From UBA8438 sp963934795 (lineage in GTDB: Bacteria; Acidobacteriota; Vicinamibacteria; Vicinamibacterales; UBA8438), in assembly GCA_963934795.1 (NCBI GenBank), contig CAWWAF010000087.1, forward strand, positions 1 to 14,990: DNA of 14,990 bases, written 5' to 3'. A program made the position numbers and the translations under genes. A model generated the notes under the pieces. That model did no database searches. It worked only from the letters and a program-made list of their open reading frames with translations, and was not told the DNA's origin. Below, piece by piece: positions 7,163 to 13,083 of this stretch. The stretch's first letter is position 1. Every line of letters begins with the position of its first letter.

Positions 7163-7182
7163 CCGGCGCCGCCCGGTGCCGG
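7163..7182 (+). promoter_or_regulatory. 8-bp hairpin in gmd leader
   Basis: CCGGCGCC (7163-7170) pairs with GGTGCCGG (7175-7182) with one G-T wobble, around a four-base loop. No T run follows, so it is unlikely to be a standard terminator. It ends about 40 bases before the gmd ATG, which has no evident Shine-Dalgarno sequence. Confidence 0.35.
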
Positions 7183-7221
7183 CACTCTCATGTCCTCATC
7201 TGAGTTATCCTTTTATCGACT

Positions 7222-8208
7222 ATGTCCAAACGCGCCATCATCAGTGGAATTACAGGCCAAGATGGGTCCTATCTCGCCGAGTTGTTGCTTGACAAGGGGT
7301 ACGAGGTCGTCGGGATCACCCGGCGGCTGAGCGCTCCGAACACCGGGCGCATCGGGCACCTGCTGGGACGGATCGAGCTCCGACCGGCCGACCTGCTGGA
7401 TCAGCTGTCATTGATGAAGGTCGTCGACGAGGTGCGTCCCCACGAGTTTTATAACCTGGCAGCGATGTCGTTTGTGCCGGCGTCTTGGGATCAGCCGTTG
7501 CTGACAGGCGAGTTCAATGCCCAGGGCGTGACGCGGGTGCTCGAAGCCGTCCGCCGCATCGACACATCGATCCGGTTGTATCAGGCGTCATCGAGCGAGA
7601 TGTACGGCAAGGTGCGGGAGATACCGCAGACCGAGGAGACGCCGTTCTATCCGCGCAGCCCGTATGGTGTCTCGAAGGCGTTCGCGCACTACATCACCGT
7701 GAACTACCGCGAAAGCTACGACCTCTTCGCGGCGTCCGGCATCCTGTTCAATCACGAGTCTCCTCGGCGCGGTCTCGAGTTCGTGACACGCAAGGTGACC
7801 GATGGTGTGGCTCGGATCAAGTTGGGCCTAACCGACAGCCTGTCCCTGGGCAATCTGGATGCGCAACGCGATTGGGGATTCGCCGGCGACTATGTACGGG
7901 CGATGTGGTTGATGTTGCAGCAGGACAAGCCCGGAGACTACGTCATTGCCACCGGCGTCAGTCACTCGGTTCAGGAACTGGTGCAGACAGCATTCGAGCA
8001 TGTCGGACTGGACTGGCGAGAGCATGTCAAGACCGATCCCAGATTCCTGCGGCCCGCCGAAGTCGACCATCTGATTGGTGATTCATCCAGAGCGCAGGAG
8101 CAGCTCGGTTGGCAGCCCAAAGTCGACTTCACTGGGCTGGTCACGATGATGGTCGACGCCGACCTCGAGCGACATCGATTGCACCCCGCTCCCGTTGCTG
8201 TGTACTGA
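7222..8208 (+). CDS. gmd: GDP-mannose 4,6-dehydratase
   Basis: The enzyme converts GDP-D-mannose to GDP-4-keto-6-deoxy-D-mannose, precursor of GDP-fucose, GDP-rhamnose, GDP-perosamine and related sugars. The 328-residue protein has the GMD-specific nucleotide motif GITGQDGSYL (9-18), NLAAMSFVPASWDQP (78-92), the active-site segment ASSSEMYG (122-129), catalytic YGVSK (Tyr148, Lys152) and the family-typical NHESPRRGLEFVTRK (177-191). A C-terminal DPRFLRPAEVDHLIGD block is also typical. The length matches the shorter bacterial GMD class. No fcl or rmd reductase is adjacent; the RmlD-like reductase at 5109-5984 might fill that role. The hydroxyacid dehydrogenase follows after 51 bases, probably in the same transcript. 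Confidence 0.93.
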   Translation: MSKRAIISGITGQDGSYLAELLLDKGYEVVGITRRLSAPNTGRIGHLLGRIELRPADLLDQLSLMKVVDEVRPHEFYNLAAMSFVPASWDQPLLTGEFNAQGVTRVLEAVRRIDTSIRLYQASSSEMYGKVREIPQTEETPFYPRSPYGVSKAFAHYITVNYRESYDLFAASGILFNHESPRRGLEFVTRKVTDGVARIKLGLTDSLSLGNLDAQRDWGFAGDYVRAMWLMLQQDKPGDYVIATGVSHSVQELVQTAFEHVGLDWREHVKTDPRFLRPAEVDHLIGDSSRAQEQLGWQPKVDFTGLVTMMVDADLERHRLHPAPVAVY

Positions 8209-8259
8209 CACAGCGTTGGTCGTTCGACAGTCACTCCGCAGTTCGTCTCCAGTGCCCCC

Positions 8260-9243
8260 ATGCCACGCGCGTTGATCACGGCGGTTCCATTCGGCGAAGT
8301 TGATCCGTCGTCACTGGACTTGCTCCATGTCGCCGGCGTGTCCTTCGACCTGAACCCGCTCGGTCGCAGGCTGACGGGCGAAGAACTGGCCGCCCTCATC
8401 ACCGGCTACGACGTGCTCATTGCCGGGACTGAACCGATCACGGGTCGTGCCATCGAGTCGGCCGACCGGTTACGGTTGATTTCCCGCGTGGGCGTCGGCC
8501 TCGATAGCGTCGATCTCTCTGCTGCCCGGCGGCGAGGGATCCCGGTGGCCTACACGCCAGAGGCGCCTGCCGACGCGGTGGCGGAGCTCACCATCGGGAT
8601 GGCGCTGTCGCTCCTGCGCGGTGTGCATCTGGCCAACCAGGCCGTGCACCGCGGCATCTGGCAACGTCTACAGGGCCGACGGCTGGCGCGCGTGACGGTC
8701 GGAGTTGTCGGGGTGGGGCGCATCGGTCGGCGAGTGATCCGCTTGCTGGCGGCGTTCGGGTGTCGCGTGCTCGCACACGACGTCAGCCCCGGCGTGCTGG
8801 ACAGCCCGGACGACACCGTCACCTGGGTTGATCTCGCCACGCTGCTCCGAGAGTCTGACCTGGTGACGCTGCACGTACCCCTGACGCGTCGGACTCGGCA
8901 CCTGGTTGGTGCCGGTGAGTTGGCTCAGATGAAGTCCGATGCATTCCTGATCAACACCTGCCGCGGCGGGGTCGTCGATGAAGCGGCTCTCGCGTCGGCG
9001 TTGCGGCATGGTCGCCTCGCGGGCGCCGCGGTCGATACGTTCACGCACGAGCCGTATGATGGGGAGCTTGTCGGCCTCGAGACCTGTCTGATCACGCCCC
9101 ACATGGGGTCGATGGCCGCAGACTGCCGTCTCCGCATGGAGACCGGGGCGGCGCAGAACGTGGTTGCCTTTCTGCGCGGAGACCCGCTTGATGAGCTGGT
9201 ACCGGAGTCAGAGTACGAGCTGCACGCAGAGGAGTCGCTCTGA
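8260..9243 (+). CDS. D-2-hydroxyacid dehydrogenase (phosphoglycerate-dehydrogenase-like, no ACT domain)
   Basis: The 327-residue protein belongs to the NAD-dependent D-isomer 2-hydroxyacid dehydrogenase family. Visible elements: ISRVGVGLDSVDL (74-86), the Rossmann motif VGVVGVGRIGRRV (147-159) with acidic D174 favouring NAD, and the catalytic triad Arg235 (NTCRGGVVDE), Glu264 (HEPY) and His281 (TPHMGS). It lacks the C-terminal ACT/regulatory domain of classical serine-pathway SerA, so it need not be a serine biosynthesis enzyme. Located 51 bases after gmd and before glycosyltransferases, it more likely makes or uses a 2-keto/2-hydroxy acid for glycan decoration or a sugar precursor, but the substrate cannot be read from the sequence. 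No clear Shine-Dalgarno is visible before ATG 8260. Confidence 0.85.
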   Translation: MPRALITAVPFGEVDPSSLDLLHVAGVSFDLNPLGRRLTGEELAALITGYDVLIAGTEPITGRAIESADRLRLISRVGVGLDSVDLSAARRRGIPVAYTPEAPADAVAELTIGMALSLLRGVHLANQAVHRGIWQRLQGRRLARVTVGVVGVGRIGRRVIRLLAAFGCRVLAHDVSPGVLDSPDDTVTWVDLATLLRESDLVTLHVPLTRRTRHLVGAGELAQMKSDAFLINTCRGGVVDEAALASALRHGRLAGAAVDTFTHEPYDGELVGLETCLITPHMGSMAADCRLRMETGAAQNVVAFLRGDPLDELVPESEYELHAEESL

Positions 9244-9283
9244 GCGGCAGGTAGCCGCGAGGGCCTCCTATCCGTTGGGAGGC
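9244..9283. terminator. Two hairpins at a convergent gene junction; possible bidirectional terminator
   Basis: GCGGC-aggta-GCCGC (9244-9258) directly follows the dehydrogenase stop. A second stem, 9263-9270 with 9276-9283 (core GCCTCC/GGAGGC plus one wobble and one A-T pair, loop TCCGT), covers the end of the oppositely oriented glycosyltransferase gene. Neither is followed by a T run on either strand, so this would be a non-canonical terminator. The convergent position is what supports the call. Confidence 0.35.
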
Positions 9284-10230
9284 GTCGCGCCAGGCAAGAC
9301 GATTCGGTGCAGGTCTACCAGCGGTGGGACCGCGCTCCAATCAAAGCCGAGCTTCCAGATTCCATCACTCAGCCGTTCGATTGGGGCATCCCGAAGACCC
9401 CAGTCCTCGCGGTTGTCGTAGATCACGTCGTGGTTGTGCCAGACACGCCCCCACCGACGGTGCGCCTGATCTCGGCTGGCGATGTGTTTTGAGGTCTGGT
9501 AACTCGCCAGATGGGCGACATGGTAGATCGGTGGCCCGATGTCCGCGATCGTCACGCCACTAGACTGCGCCTTCACGAGGAAATTGTGATCTACCCCGAT
9601 CCGAACCATCCGATAGATTTCATTGAATCCGCGTAGCTGGTGGAACGTCTCCCTGTCGAGGAGGGTGAAGTCACCGGCGGCTCCCGCATACAGGGGTGGT
9701 GCAATCGGTCTTCTTGGCACGTGGTTGTCTGGATTGTCGAGCAACTCGTGGTGCAAAGTACTGTCGTCGATACCCAGTTTCAGGTCTATGCGGTTTGCTC
9801 GGTAAACACACCGTGGTTGCAGCGTGCCTGAGGCCAGCGCACGGCCCATGGCCGCGCTCAGGATCAGGTCGGTGTTCGTTGTGAGGAGGTATTGCCCGGT
9901 GGCGCGCCGGATACCGACGTTCTTGGCGACAAACTCGAGATACTCGAGTTGCGGATTCAAGCTCATCGCGTCCTGGTAGCGGTTGTCGACCACGTAGGTG
10001 GTGACCAGCTCCCGGAAACGCGCGGGCAGCGCGTCACGGAGCCGCTCACCGAGCAAGGGACGCCCAGGAGTGGGGCACCACTCCACGAGCACCACCTCGG
10101 TCGACAGCTGCCGTTCGGCGAGAAGTTCGAGGTTGAACGCGAGGACGCGGAAGAATCGGCTGACGAAGCTACCGCCGTAGTCGTCGTTGCGACCAGTGAG
10201 CACGAGGCTCAGGAACGGGGGCGCGCTCAC
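9268..10230 (-). CDS. GT2-like (GT-A fold) glycosyltransferase
   Basis: The 320-residue protein resembles family 2 glycosyltransferases found in surface polysaccharide clusters. The N-terminus LSLVLTGRNDDYGGSF (7-22) is the first GT-A strand with an acidic pair. AKNVGIRRATGQYLLTTNTD (102-121) is the classic helix-strand leading to the metal-binding region, where NTD (119-121) stands in place of a strict DxD. GAAGDFTLLDRETFHQLRGF (183-202) matches the acceptor-side GDF-x-R-x-LRGF segment, followed by DHNFLVKAQSSG (214-225) and YHVAHLASYQTSK (236-248). There are no obvious membrane segments. The donor sugar and acceptor are unknown. The start is a GTG overlapping the upstream coiled-coil gene's stop (GTGA), indicating tight coupling with that protein. 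Confidence 0.75.
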   Translation of the reverse strand: MSAPPFLSLVLTGRNDDYGGSFVSRFFRVLAFNLELLAERQLSTEVVLVEWCPTPGRPLLGERLRDALPARFRELVTTYVVDNRYQDAMSLNPQLEYLEFVAKNVGIRRATGQYLLTTNTDLILSAAMGRALASGTLQPRCVYRANRIDLKLGIDDSTLHHELLDNPDNHVPRRPIAPPLYAGAAGDFTLLDRETFHQLRGFNEIYRMVRIGVDHNFLVKAQSSGVTIADIGPPIYHVAHLASYQTSKHIASRDQAHRRWGRVWHNHDVIYDNREDWGLRDAPIERLSDGIWKLGFDWSAVPPLVDLHRIVLPGATPPNG

Positions 10231-10649
10231 GATGGTTTGGTCGGGGCCGGGGCCTTGCCGGTCGATGTTCCGGCCGGGTAGTCGACACTATTCCGCGTGC
10301 GCCGGTCCAGCACGGTGATCGCCCCTTCGAGCACATCGAGTTTTGTTTCCATCGTCAGCAGATGTCCGCGGGTGAGCGCGATGACCTGCTCTGCCTGCTT
10401 CAGACGTTCGCGCTTGTCTCGGAAGGCGGCAACCTTCCCCTTCCACCGCTCCACGTCCTGTGCCGCGGCGGCGACGCGGTCGTTTGCCTCGGCCGCCTGC
10501 TTTTTCCGGTGAGTCGCGTCCCGCCGAGCCGCCTCGTTGCGTTGTCTGGCGTCGGCTACCTGTGCCTTGAGCGTGTTGACGCGTTCGGTGGTGGCGTGTA
10601 GGTGTGCGGCCCGCGCGAGACCAAACAGACCGAGGAGTCCTGAAACCAT
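10227..10649 (-). CDS. Small coiled-coil protein of unknown function
   Basis: I recognise no family. The 140-residue protein starts with a short hydrophobic stretch (MVSGLLGLFGLARAAHL, 1-17) that is too weak for a confident membrane anchor. A long charged, Ala/Arg/Lys/Glu-rich helix follows (about 20-117) with heptad-like spacing of Val, Leu and Ala, then a disordered Pro/Thr/Ser/Lys tail (122-140). It looks like one extended coiled coil, suited to oligomerisation or scaffolding. Its stop TGA overlaps the GTG of the glycosyltransferase gene (10227-10230), so the two products are probably made in linked amounts and may interact. A TATAAT on this strand at 10696-10701 could be its promoter. It could instead act as a chain-length or assembly factor. 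Confidence 0.65.
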   Translation of the reverse strand: MVSGLLGLFGLARAAHLHATTERVNTLKAQVADARQRNEAARRDATHRKKQAAEANDRVAAAAQDVERWKGKVAAFRDKRERLKQAEQVIALTRGHLLTMETKLDVLEGAITVLDRRTRNSVDYPAGTSTGKAPAPTKPS

Positions 10650-10695
10650 GAGAGAGGGGCCTGTTGCCTGAGACGACGATAGCCGCTGCGCAACA

Positions 10696-10701
10696 ATTAT
10701 A
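10696..10701 (-). promoter_or_regulatory. Consensus -10 box (TATAAT) for the coiled-coil/glycosyltransferase pair
   Basis: Read on the minus strand, this is a perfect TATAAT about 47 bases before the coiled-coil ATG, in a locally AT-richer patch of otherwise very GC-rich DNA. No good -35 is visible at 16-18 bases. On the plus strand, TATCAT at 10726-10731 is a weaker -10 candidate for the divergent gene, also without a -35. Both suggest that 10650-10787 is a divergent promoter region. Confidence 0.35.
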
Positions 10702-10787
10702 TCCTAGGGCGCCGGCGGGCGGGGGTATCATGACGTCCCAGGGTCACCGGGGCGGCCGGCCGGCGTCGGTCTGGTCCTGGGAGCAAC

Positions 10788-11174
10788 ATGGCCACTTCAA
10801 CGGATCTTGAGCAACGACTGGTCGATGTCGACTCGCGACTGCGCCAGCTGGCCGGCCTGTTGCGACCAGTAGCCGCCGTTGGCTCGGACTCTGACTCGCA
10901 GTCCAGGTCACACGGTGCTCCCGTGCCGCCGATGGATCAACTGTTAGAGCGGATTGAAAGCGCCACCGCTGCTCTCCACACCTCGACGGTCCGTGACGCC
11001 GCCGACCTGTTTATCATGCGCGCACTGCTGGCCGATGTCTCGTTGGTGATCGCCGCTTTTCGTCATTCCGCGACGGCCGGCGGGCGAGCCCTCGATGAGG
11101 CCCGTGCACAGGTCGAGAGCGCCAGACCGGACGTCGTTGCGAGCAAAGAAAGGGACGGGACAGTCACGTCGTGA
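10788..11174 (+). CDS. Small helical protein of unknown function, coupled to an FkbM-like methyltransferase
   Basis: This 128-residue product matches no family I know. It has two helical segments, about 5-28 (LEQRLVDVDSRLRQLAGLLR) and 48-115, the second starting MDQLLERIESATAALH, separated by a polar Ser/Asp-rich linker (31-47). No signal peptide, membrane segment or catalytic motif is visible. The start is well supported: GGGAG at 10779-10783 lies four bases before ATG 10788. Its stop overlaps the next gene's GTG (GTGA, 11171-11174), mirroring the arrangement of the divergent coiled-coil/glycosyltransferase pair. A structural or adaptor role for the methyltransferase is a reasonable guess only. 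Confidence 0.65.
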   Translation: MATSTDLEQRLVDVDSRLRQLAGLLRPVAAVGSDSDSQSRSHGAPVPPMDQLLERIESATAALHTSTVRDAADLFIMRALLADVSLVIAAFRHSATAGGRALDEARAQVESARPDVVASKERDGTVTS

Positions 11175-12133
11175 CGACCGAGAATCTTGCCGCCAAGTCG
11201 GTGCGTATTGAGAAGAAGCTGCTCGACGAAGTGAAGCAGCAGCGGAAATTGCTGACCGACATCTCCGACCGGCTTACGCGACTTGAGGCGGCGCAGGCGA
11301 CGATGAGCGGGACGGTCAGTACGATCTTCAAGCGGGTCGTGCATCTGGAGCCGGATCTCCATGCGGTCATACGGACCCTGTGTCTCGACCACGCCGCGTT
11401 ACCCTACCCCCAACGGCTCATGTCGCAGCGGTACCGGTTGCAGTCCCAGAACGAGGAGGACGGCATCACGCTGGCGCTCCTCGAGGAGGCGGGCGCGACG
11501 AACCGGCGCTTCGTGGAGATCGGCTCAGGGTTAAGCGGGGGCAATTCGGCCTGCCTGGCCACCGAGTTGGGGTGGACCGGACTCATGGTCGATGGCGACC
11601 CTGTGCGCATGACACAGGTACGGCGTCGGTTCCCCGGTGTCACCGCGACTGCGGCCTGGGTGACCCGGGAAAACATCAATGAACTCATCACGGATGCCGG
11701 TCTCTCCGGCGAGGTCGATTTCTTTAGTCTGGACCTCGATGGCAACGACTACTGGGTCTGGGAGGCGATGACCGCCTGTTCCCCGCGTGTTGTGGTGATC
11801 GAATACAACTCCGCGTTCGGTGGCGATCGCGCCGTGACCATCCCATACGATCCGAAATTCAACCGGCGGGATTATCGTTTCTGTTACTACGGGGCCTCAC
11901 TCGCAGCGCTGGCCAAGCTCAGCGAGAAAAAGGGCTACCGGTTGGTGACGTGCGAGCCGAATGGCGTCAATGCCTACTTCCTCCGTGACGATGTCGCGCC
12001 GTCGATTCCGGCTTGTACGCCGGAGGCAGCATTCCGGTTGCAGAAGCGCTACGACGTATGGATGAAGACGAAGCAGGAAGACGTTTATTCCTACGTAGCC
12101 CACGCCAAGCTTCCGCTTGTCGACATCGCCTGA
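11171..12133 (+). CDS. FkbM-like SAM-dependent methyltransferase with N-terminal coiled coil
   Basis: The 320-residue protein has two parts. Residues about 10-60 form a charged helix with heptad-like hydrophobics (EKKLLDEVKQQRKLLTDISD, 14-33), probably a coiled coil. The rest is a Rossmann methyltransferase: motif I FVEIGSGLSGGNS (114-126), a strand ending in the acidic VDGD (140-143) that should bind the SAM ribose, DFFSLDLDGNDYWVWEAM (183-200) and VVVIEYNSAFG (207-217). These blocks resemble FkbM-type enzymes of polysaccharide clusters, which methylate sugar hydroxyls. The GTG start overlaps the previous stop. Methylation of the non-reducing end stops chain growth in some ABC-exported O-antigens, so a terminator role is conceivable. 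The acceptor is unknown. Confidence 0.78.
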   Translation: MTTENLAAKSVRIEKKLLDEVKQQRKLLTDISDRLTRLEAAQATMSGTVSTIFKRVVHLEPDLHAVIRTLCLDHAALPYPQRLMSQRYRLQSQNEEDGITLALLEEAGATNRRFVEIGSGLSGGNSACLATELGWTGLMVDGDPVRMTQVRRRFPGVTATAAWVTRENINELITDAGLSGEVDFFSLDLDGNDYWVWEAMTACSPRVVVIEYNSAFGGDRAVTIPYDPKFNRRDYRFCYYGASLAALAKLSEKKGYRLVTCEPNGVNAYFLRDDVAPSIPACTPEAAFRLQKRYDVWMKTKQEDVYSYVAHAKLPLVDIA

Positions 12134-12207
12134 ATCGACCGATGGAATTTCTCGCGATGACATTTACGTCATAAAACAAAACGGCTGTTTCAGGGGCCCT
12201 CCATCTG

Positions 12208-12236
12208 TTGATTGCGATCCCTGCATGTTGTACACT
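12208..12236 (+). promoter_or_regulatory. Sigma-70-like promoter candidate
   Basis: TTGATT (12208-12213) and TACACT (12231-12236) are separated by exactly 17 bases; each matches the consensus at four of six positions. It lies in an AT-richer stretch and would drive the operon starting at 12580 after a long leader. Confidence 0.4.
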
Positions 12237-12447
12237 TCGCGCAACTTGGCCGTGGTCGGGCCCGCATTTTTGCTTCACTTTTCGCTTGTCCCACAGGCAT
12301 TTCAACGAAGACGCGTGACGAGCTCCGGTGAGTAGTTACCGGCTCGGGGCAGGACGCGCCGTGGGCTCGAGCGAGCGGCTGATCTAGCGCGGGGGAGCCT
12401 CAGTTCGCCATCAGACGGTTGCTGAGCGACCACCGACGGCACGAACG

Positions 12448-12474
12448 CGCGTTGTGGGGCCGGCCCACAGCGTG
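12448..12474. other. 11-bp hairpin in the leader region
   Basis: Bases 12448-12458 pair with 12464-12474: a perfect core TGTGGG/CCCACA extended by five more pairs, two of them G-T wobbles, around a five-base loop GCCGG. No T run follows on the plus strand. It is the strongest stem I found in the interval and could belong to a structured leader or be a remnant of a repeat. Confidence 0.4.
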
Positions 12475-12579
12475 ACCGCAGACACACGAAACGCAGTTCG
12501 ACGGACGTTCTGCGTTCCATTGTGACTGAGAGGGCGGAGTTGTATCAAAAACCCTCCGCGACCGACGAGGATTCACCGT

Positions 12580-13083
12580 ATGCGACTCACCGCGGAACAC
12601 CTCGCGCCGGTCACCCTCGTCGTCTTCGACTTCGATGGGGTCTTCACGGACAACCGGGTGCTGGTCGATCAGGACGGCAGAGAGGCGGTGTTCTGCTCCC
12701 GCGCTGACGGCTTGGGTCTCCAGGCGTTGCGTCGCGTGGGGGTCGGGTCGCTCATCCTGTCCACGGAGACGAATCCGGTCGTGTCGGCACGGGCCGTGAA
12801 GCTCGGCATTGAATGCGTCCAGGGGTTGGGCGACACCAAGTGGGCCGCCCTGCGGCAGATTCTTGCGGACCGGACGCTTCCCGCCGAACAGGTGGCCTAC
12901 GTCGGCAATGACATCAACGATCTGGACTGTTTGCGCCACGTAGGGGTGTCCATCTGCGTGGCAGACGCCTATCCCGTCGCCCTTGCTGCGGCTCGCTACG
13001 TGACCGAGCGGTCCGGCGGACTGGGCGCCGTTCGTGAGGTGTGCGACCTGATAGTGCAGGCGCACGAGGGTGTGTCGACGTGA
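12580..13083 (+). CDS. KdsC/NeuA-C-like HAD phosphatase
   Basis: The 167-residue protein is a C0-type HAD phosphatase of the KdsC family, which removes phosphate from 3-deoxy sugar-acid phosphates such as KDO-8-phosphate or KDN/neuraminate-9-phosphate and works as a tetramer. Catalytic motifs: I, FDFDGVFTDN with nucleophile Asp17 and Asp19; II, LSTETNPV with Ser61; III, Lys87 in DTKW; IV, GNDINDL (109-115). VADAYPVALAAARYVT and GGLGAVREVCDLI complete the family pattern. STETNPVV and GNDINDL resemble the HAD partner of CMP-nonulosonate synthetases more than classical KdsC. A GAGG at 12567-12570 precedes the ATG by nine bases. No synthase or CMP-transferase is in the window, so the exact substrate is open. 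Its stop overlaps the next GTG. Confidence 0.83.
   Translation: MRLTAEHLAPVTLVVFDFDGVFTDNRVLVDQDGREAVFCSRADGLGLQALRRVGVGSLILSTETNPVVSARAVKLGIECVQGLGDTKWAALRQILADRTLPAEQVAYVGNDINDLDCLRHVGVSICVADAYPVALAAARYVTERSGGLGAVREVCDLIVQAHEGVST

Larger units (their letters stand above)
12134..12579 (+). other. Non-coding interval with promoter-like sequence and hairpins upstream of the HAD/GT/permease operon
   Basis: No convincing protein is encoded in this 446-base gap. Its first part (about 12140-12300) is noticeably more AT-rich than the surrounding genes. It holds a small inverted repeat ATGAC-atttac-GTCAT (12157-12172), a promoter candidate (12208-12236), an imperfect hairpin with CCGGT (12325-12329) / ACCGG (12338-12342), a long hairpin at 12448-12474 and a pairing GCGGAG (12534-12539) / CTCCGC (12554-12559) just before the next gene's ribosome-binding site. 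If the promoter is real, the leader is about 340 bases, long enough for a regulatory RNA. I recognise no riboswitch class. Confidence 0.5.

Noticed and set aside
12241..12285. Intrinsic terminator after the methyltransferase, near the T-rich stretch in 12268-12285
   Set aside because: The only nearby pairing (GGCC/GGCC) is four base pairs and the stem does not abut the T run, so it is too weak to call.
12117..12520. Small open frames (72 aa each) in the 12134-12579 gap
   Set aside because: No ribosome-binding sites, no conserved motifs and atypical composition; better treated as non-coding.
13041..13079. Longer start for the GT-B-like transferase
   Set aside because: GTG 13080 forms the GTGA overlap used repeatedly in this locus; the extra 13 residues are just the HAD gene read in another frame.
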